From Datura wrightii (Eukaryota > Streptophyta > Magnoliopsida > Solanales > Solanaceae), in assembly GCA_035772735.1 (NCBI GenBank), contig JASDFA010000010.1:134109001-134173000 (forward strand): DNA of 64,000 bases. Reading direction: 5' to 3'. Shown in pieces: positions 8,165 through 17,003 of this stretch (position 1 is its first letter; the number at the start of each line of letters is the position of its first letter). The notes beneath the pieces are model-generated. The model was not told where the DNA came from and did not search any database. It saw only the letters and a list, made by a program, of their open reading frames with translations. Both the position numbers and the translations under genes were made by a program.

Positions 8165-9310
8165 TCATTCCAGCTGTACATCGGGTATTTTGTTGTCATT
8201 TTCACCATGACACTTGGAACAATGGTGATCTGGGTATTTTTGTCCTACCGTTTTGCAGTATCTTGTTAGTAGAGCTGGAGAAATATAGTTTCTTCGTATA
8301 GCTCTTGTTGTAGGTATTTCTTCTGGTTTAAGCAGACTGAGTATCCACTGGCGTAATTCTTCCATATCTGCTTCTTTATGTTCTCTGGAGTTTGCATATA
8401 TCATTGTTTGATCTCTTGAATAGTAGCTCCAGATAGAATTTCCGTTTAAGAAATTATTGGCTAGCTCGCTTAGTATCGTAGCTAGACCAATAATTCTTTT
8501 GTTGGCGTAGAATTCCGGTATGTCTGTACTTTTTATCTCTTCCTGTTGGTCTATCTTTTCCGGTATAATCATTTCTCTCGTTAGTCCTATTTTCACCACT
8601 TGGATAATTGGTTTTATTTCGTCAAATAATATCTCAGCAGGTGCAGCATATATTTTAATGTAGAAAAATGTTCCTTTCGTTATTCTTTTATATGTCATAA
8701 ATGCCTTGTGTAGCTCTGGTATGGTTGCTATCTCGTCTCCTGTTTTGGTATATACTGTTCCGAGTAGTCCATAGTTGTAACATGTTTTTACTAGGTTGGC
8801 GTTGGTATTTGGTTGTGCTATTAGCTTGTTGTACCCTTGTAGATATTGGGTGACATAATCTTCTTCTGGATTCTGGGTATTTATAGATCGTGGGTTTCTG
8901 TTTAGGAAGGTTTGTATTTTGTGGATGTTTTGTATGTAGGTATTGGCTATATGGTTATAGGTTTGGTTAGCTTGGTTAAGACTTTCCTTGTATGTGCTGG
9001 TTTGTGGAATAGATGGTATATTTTTCATTGTGAATTGTTTATCGAATAGCTGTTTCCTTATAATATCTCTTCTTTCCTTAGGTCCTGAAGTACCTGCAAC
9101 TACACTAGGTGAAATGTTAGCTTGGGTTTTATGGAGTTTCCCAACGTCTCCTTTTAGCTCTGGAAGTTTTTCGTCTTCCGATCGACGTAGCTCCGCGTTT
9201 TTTGAGTCACGCTGCTGACTATTAGCTTTGCTTTTCAACTGCTGTATATCTTCCTCCAAACTTTCCACTTTTTTGCAAAGTGTAGTTAGGAGTCCGAGTA
9301 TTTGCTCCAT
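8165..9310 (-). CDS. TAV-like inclusion body/translational transactivator (381 aa), complete copy
   Basis: Last viral ORF, starting 10 nt after the Pol stop. Residues 1-35 form a coiled coil (MEQILGLL...KKVESLEEDIQQLK), 36-95 a charged linker, and about 175-250 the conserved core (YNYGLLGTVYTKTGDEI, then TKGTFFYIKIYAAPAEILF). The C-terminus has a His/Cys cluster HHCSKCH at 362-368 that could bind metal. P6-like proteins of caulimovirids promote reinitiation of translation on polycistronic RNA and form cytoplasmic inclusions; the close spacing of the viral ORFs fits that role. Identification rests on position plus core similarity recalled from cavemovirus/solendovirus relatives. This is the only full-length open copy in the window. 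Confidence 0.82.
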   Translation of the reverse strand: MEQILGLLTTLCKKVESLEEDIQQLKSKANSQQRDSKNAELRRSEDEKLPELKGDVGKLHKTQANISPSVVAGTSGPKERRDIIRKQLFDKQFTMKNIPSIPQTSTYKESLNQANQTYNHIANTYIQNIHKIQTFLNRNPRSINTQNPEEDYVTQYLQGYNKLIAQPNTNANLVKTCYNYGLLGTVYTKTGDEIATIPELHKAFMTYKRITKGTFFYIKIYAAPAEILFDEIKPIIQVVKIGLTREMIIPEKIDQQEEIKSTDIPEFYANKRIIGLATILSELANNFLNGNSIWSYYSRDQTMIYANSREHKEADMEELRQWILSLLKPEEIPTTRAIRRNYISPALLTRYCKTVGQKYPDHHCSKCHGENDNKIPDVQLE

Positions 9311-9320
9311 TTAACCTTCG

Positions 9321-11222
9321 TCAGGTTTTGTATCTTGAGATGTAATCTGCAATTGTATTCCTTTCAGTTTTGATAACTTCAATTGTAAATGAGAAGTTTA
9401 ATATATTTAATACCAATCTCCTTATTTCCTTTGTTGTTACAGAATCTTGTACTTTCTTAGTTATCCACCATTTTACTTGTGTATTATCTGTTCTAACAAT
9501 AAATTTGTTATAAACAATATATGGTTCGAATGCAAGCAAACATTTATATAATGCAAATAATTCTTTTCTGTTTATCTCCCATTTAATTTGTGGTTCTGTA
9601 TATGATCCTGAATGATATCTACAATGGTGTTCTATTTTTTCATTTTCATATTTATATTTTAATACTCCTCCATAGCTGTGATTGCTAGAATCTGATTCTA
9701 CTATGTAGGTGAATTTTTTGTTTTCATCTGGAAAATATAATTTTGGTAGTTCTTTACACATTTCTTTTATCTTTTTTATATATTTTTTGTCTTTTTCATC
9801 AAAGTGATATTCTATATCCTTTTTTAGTTTCCTTTGTAATGGTTTTAGATTTTCTGCTAATTTTGGTACATATTCTCTTACTTGGTTAACTAATCCTAAA
9901 AAGGATTGTAATTTTTTCTTAGTATCTAATAATTCTTCAGAATCTATTATCTTCTGTACTATGTGCGTTTGCATTTTTACTCCATTTTTGTCTATTTGTA
10001 TACCTAAAAATTCTATTTGGTTTTTTAATATTTCAGCTTCTTCTTTGCTTAAACTTATTCCTGATATTTCTATTATATGTATGAATTTCTCTAGTAATCT
10101 TATATGTTCTTCTTTTGTTCTTGAATAAAGTAATATGTCGTCTATGTATACTATACAGTTTTCTAGTTGGTTAAAATAATTATCCATGAAGTGTTGATAT
10201 CTACCCGGTGCATTTTTATATCCAAAGGGTAATACATTCCATTCGTAAAATCCTTGGGGTACAGTAAATGCTGTTAGTTGTTTTGATTCTTCTTCTAGTT
10301 TTAAGTGGTAAAATCCTGATTTACAGTCAAATTTACTGAAATAGTTATATCCTTGTATTTGTCTTATTTTTAATATTTTGTTTGGTATTGGGTAATTATA
10401 TGTTTTAGTTTTTGCATTTAGATTTCTGTAATCTATTACCATTCTGCTTTTCTTTCTTTTTTGTTCATTATGTTTGTTTACTATAAATGCCGGGCTGTTA
10501 TGTTTACTGTTACTTTCTCGTATATAATTATTTTCTAGTAATTCTCTTATATGCATTTGGAATTCTTTTTGATCTTCGAAATTATATCTTAGTGGTTTCT
10601 GCGTTATTATACTATTTTCATCTATTAATTCGATTTTTACTTTTGTTTTATGTTTTTCCCATCCTTGTAATGGATTTTCATTATATAATGATTTCAATTT
10701 ATCTTGTAATATTTGTTCTTTATCAATTGTAAATATTATCATTTCGATTTTTTGATCGTTAGTTGTTATATTTTCTAATTTTTGAGTAATTTTTTCACTT
10801 CCTTTAATCCATGGTGTTTTTTTTCTTATTTTGTTATTTACTCTTTTTGCTCCTATTTTCTTATTACACGGGGTAGTGAACCACCAATGTGTTTTTGTTA
10901 TCGTGTGTGGGTATAGCTTTTCTAAAAATGGCATTCCTAATAGTATATCTCTATTAGTGAATTCATAACTATACATTTCTTCTATTATTAATATCTTATC
11001 CCATATCTGTGCTTTTATATTTTTAGCTTTGTGTGTTATCATACTTCCTTCATTGTTAAATCCAGTAACTATAAGTGGTGATTTTAATTTTTCCCATTTA
11101 TCTTCTGGTAAGCAGTTATGTTTACACATATTTTCTCCTGCTCCTGTATCTACCATAGGTGTATAATATCTGTTGTAATATCCTTCCACTATTATTTTCA
11201 TTAGTATATAGATTTTTGTCAT
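9321..11222 (-). CDS. Pol: aspartic protease-reverse transcriptase-RNase H (633 aa), copy 2
   Basis: Order: protease with D25TG (VDTGAGENMC) and the ILLGMPF strand near residue 95; RT about 190-430 with motif A FSKFDCKSGF (D299), LPFG at 331-334 and YIDD at 359-362; RNase H about 500-630 with D511, E554, D579 and D626. There is no integrase, as expected of Caulimoviridae. It starts 4 nt after the MP-ORF stop and is followed by TAV after 10 nt. All catalytic motifs are present and the frame is open; the only oddity is AGEN where the other copies have AGAN next to the protease DTG. Confidence 0.95.
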   Translation of the reverse strand: MTKIYILMKIIVEGYYNRYYTPMVDTGAGENMCKHNCLPEDKWEKLKSPLIVTGFNNEGSMITHKAKNIKAQIWDKILIIEEMYSYEFTNRDILLGMPFLEKLYPHTITKTHWWFTTPCNKKIGAKRVNNKIRKKTPWIKGSEKITQKLENITTNDQKIEMIIFTIDKEQILQDKLKSLYNENPLQGWEKHKTKVKIELIDENSIITQKPLRYNFEDQKEFQMHIRELLENNYIRESNSKHNSPAFIVNKHNEQKRKKSRMVIDYRNLNAKTKTYNYPIPNKILKIRQIQGYNYFSKFDCKSGFYHLKLEEESKQLTAFTVPQGFYEWNVLPFGYKNAPGRYQHFMDNYFNQLENCIVYIDDILLYSRTKEEHIRLLEKFIHIIEISGISLSKEEAEILKNQIEFLGIQIDKNGVKMQTHIVQKIIDSEELLDTKKKLQSFLGLVNQVREYVPKLAENLKPLQRKLKKDIEYHFDEKDKKYIKKIKEMCKELPKLYFPDENKKFTYIVESDSSNHSYGGVLKYKYENEKIEHHCRYHSGSYTEPQIKWEINRKELFALYKCLLAFEPYIVYNKFIVRTDNTQVKWWITKKVQDSVTTKEIRRLVLNILNFSFTIEVIKTERNTIADYISRYKT

Positions 11223-11226
11223 TCTT

Positions 11227-12498
11227 TCATATTAAAGTCCTTTTAATGATTATCTTTTTATTTTCGTAATGTATTATTAGTTGTTTTTCGTCTATATTAT
11301 AAGGTTTTACTGTTTCCAGCCATTTTATTCCTAAAGTTATATTGTCTTTTCCTTGATATAGTTTGAATTTTATTTTTATTGGTATTCCTCCAATAATTAA
11401 TTCTTGTTCTGTACTTTGTTCCATATTTGTTAATATTTCAGGTAATTCTGTATTTATATTTTCATTTTTTGTGATTTCTTCTTCTTTTATTAGTTCTCTT
11501 GTGACATAGCTTTCGTTTTGTCCTGTATCTATTTTTATTAAATATTTTCATTGATTTAATATTCCTGTTATATAGTATTGGTAAGGTTGTATTTCATCCA
11601 TTCTTTGTTCTAGTAATTTGGGTTGTATTTCATATTCTATTCTTCTTGAAGTACTATTTCTAGATGACGATGGTGTATCGTAGTTTATTCTTTTTGATGT
11701 ACTTAATCTTTCTTTTACTATTTCTAGATCCTCTTCAATATCCATATCTTTGTAGCTATAATCATTATTATCAATAACATTAATTATTTTGTCAAAAGGA
11801 TTTTCTATCTTAATTCTTTGAATTTTATTTTTGGCTGTTATCTTATGTTTTGTTGTTAATACGTATAAGTTTTTGCATCTAGCTGTAAATATTTTACTAC
11901 CTGGTGCCAGTTCTATTCCTGACATTTTCCAGTATAGTACTAGAGATTTATCTATATTTCTGTCATCTAATGCTACTGAGTAATTAGCACTTATAATAAA
12001 TTTAAATTTTTGGTATATTAAGTTTCCTCTAACTGCGCTTATTATACTTTTTTCTATTGGGTGGATTATCCTATCATCTGCCAAGTATAGTTCAATTGGT
12101 GTATCTATCCCTTCTCTAAAACATGCTTTTATGAGTATCTCTGTTGCTCCTAGGTGTACGTATTTTATTGGATTTTTAGCTTTTATTTCTTGGATTTCCT
12201 TGTTTATTATCTTTTTATTTATTATAGGTATTTTAGCTTTTCCTTGGGTATATTTGCAGTCTATTATATGTTCTTTTTGGCTTACCACGTAGTATTCTTC
12301 TTGTCTTATTTTAAAGAAATTTCTTAGTTTAGGTATTTCCAAAATTTTGTCTACACTTAAATCTAATTCTTTTCCTTTTATTTGTTCGAACATATTGTTG
12401 TCAAATATTATTTTTTGTTCTGAGCTTTCTTTATCTTGATATTCTTCTTTACTTATAATCCTTACATCTGTTTCAGTCATTATCTGTTTCGTATTCAT
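11227..12498 (-). pseudogene. Movement protein plus retropepsin-like domain, interrupted by a stop (copy 2)
   Basis: Same product as 18910-20178 but a CGA codon has become TGA (plus-strand tca at 11548-11550), ending the protein after 316 residues, just before the retropepsin-like tail. The substitution is a CpG to TpG transition, as left by deamination of methylated cytosine. The 30K movement domain (HLGATEILIKACFREGIDTP) is intact; the distal 106 codons continue in frame to 11227. Confidence 0.88.
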
Positions 12499-14216
12499 TT
12501 ATCTCATTTTCATTATCTGTTTTTTCGTATTCTGTTAATTCGTGTATACTATCTTCATCATTTAGATTATAGTCTATATAATCTATTTGTTTATATTTTT
12601 CATCTTCGATTATTATTTCTACTTCTGAAATTTGTTTTTTATTTACGTTTTTAGGTACTCTACAGTCTCTAGCTAAATGTCCTAATTTGCCACAGTTGTA
12701 GCATTTGCATTCTGATATATTTTTCTTAGCCCTGTGAGGTCTTCTTTGTTTGTAGTTTTCTTGGTTTCTTATACTTGTATTTTGTCCTAAATGGTCTGTA
12801 TTTTTTAATTCTTTTCTTGTATTTATTTGTGCATCCAAATTGTGGTGTTGTTCTAGTTGTACAACATGCTAAGTTTTTTACTAGTATTTTTTCCATTTTC
12901 ATGTCTTCCTTATGTTTTTCACATAATTCTGTAAACCATTTTTGTAGAAATTTTATTCTAGATCCTAGTGTATCTATTAGTCCTGATTCTTGCCAGTCTT
13001 TAGTTATTTTTGAACTAAACGGTTCTGGTAATTTTGTATAGTATAATTTCCTTATTTCTCTGCTTTCTTCATTTGTATATAATCCTTTATAATAATATTC
13101 TTTAAATGCGCATGTATATTCATCCATATAACTCATTTTACATATGCTTAATTTATTCATTAGATTTATGTTTAGTTCTTTATCTTTTTGCCGTTCTTCT
13201 ATTTCGGTAGTCATACTACTAAATTCATTTCTTATTGCCATTTCGTATTTGGTTAATATATCTATAGATGTTGTTGCTGGTTCATTATTAATTTTCTTAT
13301 TATTTCTTAATGTTTCTAAACTTTCTGGTGATAAATTTTGTAGCCATATTTTTGTTGTTCCTATTAATGTTCGTTCTATGTATCCAGGGGCATCTGCTAT
13401 TAGTATTTTGTTATCTATTAACTGTTTTGAAATGTATCCTATCCATAGCTGAATTGTTTTATTTGTATCTGCAACAGAATCTAAATCTAAAAAATTATAT
13501 TGTTCTATATTTTGTCTAGGTGTCCAGTTTTTATTTAATCTTTTATTCCATAATGTTTTGCTTCTATTTTCCCTTTCGTAAGTATAATAGGTTGGACTAG
13601 TATTTGGTGTTCTTGGACTTCTAGTTCCTGATGTACTAGGTTTTTCGTCTATGTCTTCTACATTAATTTCTATATTATTTTCCTTTTCTATTAGATTAGT
13701 ATAAGTTTCTGATGTTTCTGAATATTGATCTAGGTTTTCTTCATCATTTTGCTCACTTATGTCGTCTATTCCTATTTTAGGCTGATTTTCTACTGTACCT
13801 GATTCTTCTAGTAATATTTTAAATTTTTCTATTTCTTCTGTAAGTTTTAACTCTTCTCGTTGTTTTTCTTTTGCTTTTAATTTTTCTTCATATAGCTGTT
13901 TAAATTTTTCTAATTCTTTTTCCAGTTCTTGTATTCTCGTGTCTTTTTCTTCTTTAACTTGTTGAACTTCTATTTGAGCTTGTTTTTTAATTTTTTCTAT
14001 TTCCTTTTTCCTATCTATTTCTTCGTTTTCTTTATTAATTCTTACCATAGCTGTTAAGCTATCTTCTAAAGTTGCCGATTCTTTTTCTAACATCAAATAC
14101 AATTGATCTCCTATCTTTTTAAATCTTCTTCCTAAGTTTGAGTGTATAATTTTTATTTCTATTCCCTTCTGGCTCATAAATTTTTCTTCTTCTACAGTGT
14201 ATTCTTCTTTGTTTAT
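12473..14216 (-). pseudogene. Coat protein, start codon lost and frameshifted (copy 2)
   Basis: Relative to 20153-21913 this copy has ATG changed to ATA at the CP start (14214-14216), so the first in-frame ATG is at 14177, and a 17-nt deletion near 12755 between short T-rich repeats, upstream of the CKCYNCGKLGHLARDC zinc knuckle. The deletion moves the knuckle and acidic tail into another frame (open 12473-12838). The coiled coil and capsid core are otherwise almost identical to copy 1. Confidence 0.88.
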
Positions 14217-14431
14217 ATTAATCCGTGTTGTAATTTATATTCTAAGTGTTGTAGTTGTAGCTCTAAATGAAATATTATTCTCCTTTGTGTTTTTATTGAT
14301 ATTTGGCACACTCCTGCAATTATATTATAATTTAACCTTTCTTTTCTAGATTCAATTTCTTCCGTTATTTCATTTATTTTGTTAAGTAATTGTTGCCTGT
14401 ATTCTTCGCTGTTATCAATGTTATTTTTCAT
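14213..14431 (-). CDS. Viral small ORF 4 (72 aa), copy 2
   Basis: Ends QHGLI instead of QHDLQ because of changes at the junction with the coat protein. The ATGA overlap found in the other copies is lost here together with the coat protein start. Confidence 0.72.
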   Translation of the reverse strand: MKNNIDNSEEYRQQLLNKINEITEEIESRKERLNYNIIAGVCQISIKTQRRIIFHLELQLQHLEYKLQHGLI

Positions 14432-14628
14432 TTCAGTTTTTTCAAATATTTTATATATTTATATTCTGTTTCTGAAATTATATCTATTAAATATCCAAGT
14501 CTAACATTATTTGTTTTATTTAAGCTTAAGAGTTTATATTCAGGATATAATATTTTTAACCGATTTTTTAATTTTTTAGCTTTTTTATGGATATGACCTT
14601 TCTTTGATTTATTCTGTGTTTGGTTCAT
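14428..14628 (-). CDS. Viral small ORF 3 (66 aa, lysine-rich), copy 2
   Basis: Same product as at 22125-22325. 4-nt ATGA overlaps on both sides. Confidence 0.75.
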   Translation of the reverse strand: MNQTQNKSKKGHIHKKAKKLKNRLKILYPEYKLLSLNKTNNVRLGYLIDIISETEYKYIKYLKKLK

Positions 14629-14840
14629 TGGTTAAACATTTTATTATAGTATTCTATTTTTAATGGTTCTAATCTTTGTAACTCTTCTATACATCCATAT
14701 GCATACTCTAAATATTCCAGATTACGTTCCAGATTACTATCTTTCATATATTCCCTTATATTATCTTGTAATAAAAGCTTTGTTAATCTTATACTTTCCA
14801 TAGTATTTAACCAATATTCCATATATTCATAATTTATCAT
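14625..14840 (-). CDS. Viral small ORF 2 (71 aa), copy 2
   Basis: Carries MINYEY and WLNT variants. Overlaps small ORF 3 by ATGA. Confidence 0.75.
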   Translation of the reverse strand: MINYEYMEYWLNTMESIRLTKLLLQDNIREYMKDSNLERNLEYLEYAYGCIEELQRLEPLKIEYYNKMFNQ

Positions 14841-14843
14841 TTT

Positions 14844-15074
14844 TTAGTCTAAATCCTTATCTAATTTTCTAATTTCTTCTATAGTCATCTCCGTCCAATC
14901 TTGGTTAATTAACTTCATAGTTTCTTCTAATTCTATTATCTCTTCTAATATTTTAGACAATAATTTCATTATACATAAGACAAGTATCTCATATCTATGA
15001 TTTCTATGTGATAGGTTTGAACTCATTTTATGAATTTTTCTAAACATGGTATTCCTTTTAATCTCCTTAGGCAT
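14844..15074 (-). CDS. Viral small ORF 1 (76 aa), copy 2
   Basis: Same product as the block A copy. The distance from its start to that of the next unit (22771) is 7697 bp, which gives the viral unit length. Confidence 0.75.
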   Translation of the reverse strand: MPKEIKRNTMFRKIHKMSSNLSHRNHRYEILVLCIMKLLSKILEEIIELEETMKLINQDWTEMTIEEIRKLDKDLD

Positions 15075-15849
15075 TATTTAAGATTATCTAATTCTTATAT
15101 CGTTATTCTGAATTATCCTTTTGGGTCATTACTATGCGTTTTCAGTTATAATCAGTTACCCTAACAATGACTTCAACTTCGTGTACTCCCCTAAAACGGC
15201 TCTCCTGGCCTAACCGGTTTCCACATTAGGATGTCTTAGTCTGGGCATACTTATTCATAACTTACTAAACACGTACATAGCAAACTTAATCAGGCATTCA
15301 TAAAAACGATATAACAAGAAGATATTAACAAATAATACTTAGCAGATTATCAGGAATACAACAGTTTAGTTATTCATAATTATGAATAAACATACCTCAG
15401 TTTGTAACTTTGCATCATTGCTAGATTTTTCCATTGGATTATAATTTGGGGGTAGGGGTGCGGAAGTAAGAGTTGAGAGAGAATATGTTGGATTGCGGAT
15501 GCGGATGCCTTTGGCTTCCGTCTGAGTTTCTATTTATAGACAAAATTTACAATCGACTTTTTACAATTGGCTCTTCCTGTTCATGAATGACCCCTACTAT
15601 TCATGAATAGTTGGTCGACACCTTTACTATTTACTTTGCGACTTTTCTGCTAAAGTAGCCGCCCTCTACTGTACACTTTAAGACTTTCTATACAAAAACA
15701 AAAAACTTTGTCTGTCCATTATTTTGGACGACTCTTTACATAACAAAACAAAAAACTTTAAAAACATATCTGCTGCTTTCTTTATCTGATCTTCTGGTAT
15801 ATCATTTTCTTCTATCTAAGCCGCTGCTTTTTCTTTTTTCGTCCTTATC
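15075..15849 (-). promoter_or_regulatory. Viral intergenic region lacking the primer binding site
   Basis: TATA box at 15531-15538 and palindrome at 15596-15611 are present. Near 15443 about 41 bp are missing compared with the other intergenic regions, removing the whole TGGTATCAGAGCCA site. Transcription could start here, but a transcript confined to this site would have no tRNA annealing sequence. Confidence 0.82.
15531..15538 (-). promoter_or_regulatory. Viral promoter TATA box, upstream of copy 2
   Basis: tatttata on the plus strand in the context gagtttctatttatagaca, identical to the box at 7683-7690. Confidence 0.7.
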
Positions 15850-16993
15850 TCATTCCAGCTGTACATCGGGTATTTTGTTGTCATTTTCACCATGACACTT
15901 GGAACAATGGTGATCTGGGTATTTTTGTCCTACCGTTTTGCAGTATCTTGTTAGTAGAGCTGGAGAAATGTAGTTTCTTCGTATAACTCTTGTTGTAGGT
16001 ATTTCTTCTGGTTTAAGCAGACTGAGTATCCACTGGCGTAATTCTTCCATATCTGCTTCTTTATGTTCTCTGGAGTTTGCATATATCATTGTTTGATCTC
16101 TTGAATAGTAGCTCCAGATAGAATTTCCGTTTAAGAAATTATTGGCTAGCTCGCTTAGTATCGTAGCTAGACCAATAATTCTTTTGTTGGCGTAGAATTC
16201 CGGTATGTCTGTACTTTTTATCTCTTCCTGTTGGTCTATCTTTTCCAGTATAATCATTTCTCTCGTTAGTCCTATTTTCACCACTTGGATAATGGGTTTT
16301 ATTTCGTCAAATAATATCTCAGCAGGTGCTGCATATATTTTAATGTAGAAAAATGTTCCTTTCGTTATTCTTTTATATGTCATAAATGCCTTGTGTAGCT
16401 CTGGTATGGTTGCTATCTCGTCTCCTGTTTTGGTATATACTGTTCCGAGTAGTCCATAGTTGTAACATGTTTTTACTAGGTTGGCGTTGGTATTTGGTTG
16501 TGCTATTAGCTTGTTGTACCCTTGTAGATATTGGGTGACATAATCTTCTTCTGGATTCTGGGTATTTATAGATCGTGGGTTTCTGTTTAGGAAGGTTTGT
16601 ATTTTGTGGATGTTTTGTATGTAGGTATTGGCTATATGGTTATAGGTTTGGTTATCTTGGTTCAGACTTTCCTTGTATGTGCTGGTTTGTGGAATAGATG
16701 GTATATTTTTCATTGTGAATTGTTTATCGAATAGTTGTTTCCTTATAATATCTCTTCTTTCCTTAGGTCCTGAAGTACCTGCAACTGCACTAGGTGAAAT
16801 GTTAGCTTGGGTTTTATGGAGTTTCCCAACGTCTCCTTTTAGCTCTGGAAGTTTTTCGTCTTCCGATCGACGTAGCTTCGCGTTTTTTGAGTCACGCTGC
16901 TGACTATTAGCTTTGCTTTTCAACTGCTGTATATCTTCCTCCATACTTTCCACTTTTTTGCAAAGTGTAGTTAGGAGCGAGTATTTGCTCCAT
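15850..16993 (-). pseudogene. TAV-like protein with a 2-nt deletion near its start (copy 1)
   Basis: The expected ATG is at 16991-16993, 10 nt after the Pol stop. Loss of 2 nt near 16977 shifts the frame after a few codons. From an internal ATG at 16953 (MESMEED) the frame is open for 367 residues and includes the whole core and the HHCSKCH cluster, so a slightly shortened protein is possible. Substitutions against copy 2 include SAVAG for SVVAG and MIILE for MIIPE. Confidence 0.82.
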
Positions 16994-17003
16994 TTTACCT
17001 TCG

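Larger units (their letters stand above)
2420..9119. repeat. Long inverted repeat: arms 2420-5490 and 5885-9119, spacer 5491-5884
   Basis: The left arm (about 3.07 kb) and right arm (about 3.24 kb) carry the same viral stretch in opposite orientation, from the TAV interior through the intergenic promoter and four small ORFs into the coat protein coiled coil. The arms differ by a 163-bp duplication in the right arm and scattered substitutions. The spacer is coat-protein codons about 147-280 on the minus strand. The fold-back junction is at 5490/5491 with about 2 bp of microhomology. Confidence 0.9.

Noticed and set aside
10487..10732. 81-aa hydrophobic antisense frame inside Pol, also at 18170 and 23766
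   Set aside because: Complement of A-rich RT coding sequence gives a Tyr/Leu/Phe-rich frame; there is no independent signal.
13144..13519. Plus-strand hydrophobic frames of 69-102 codons opposite the coat protein
   Set aside because: Shadows of the coat protein. The lost-start coat protein copy does not change this.
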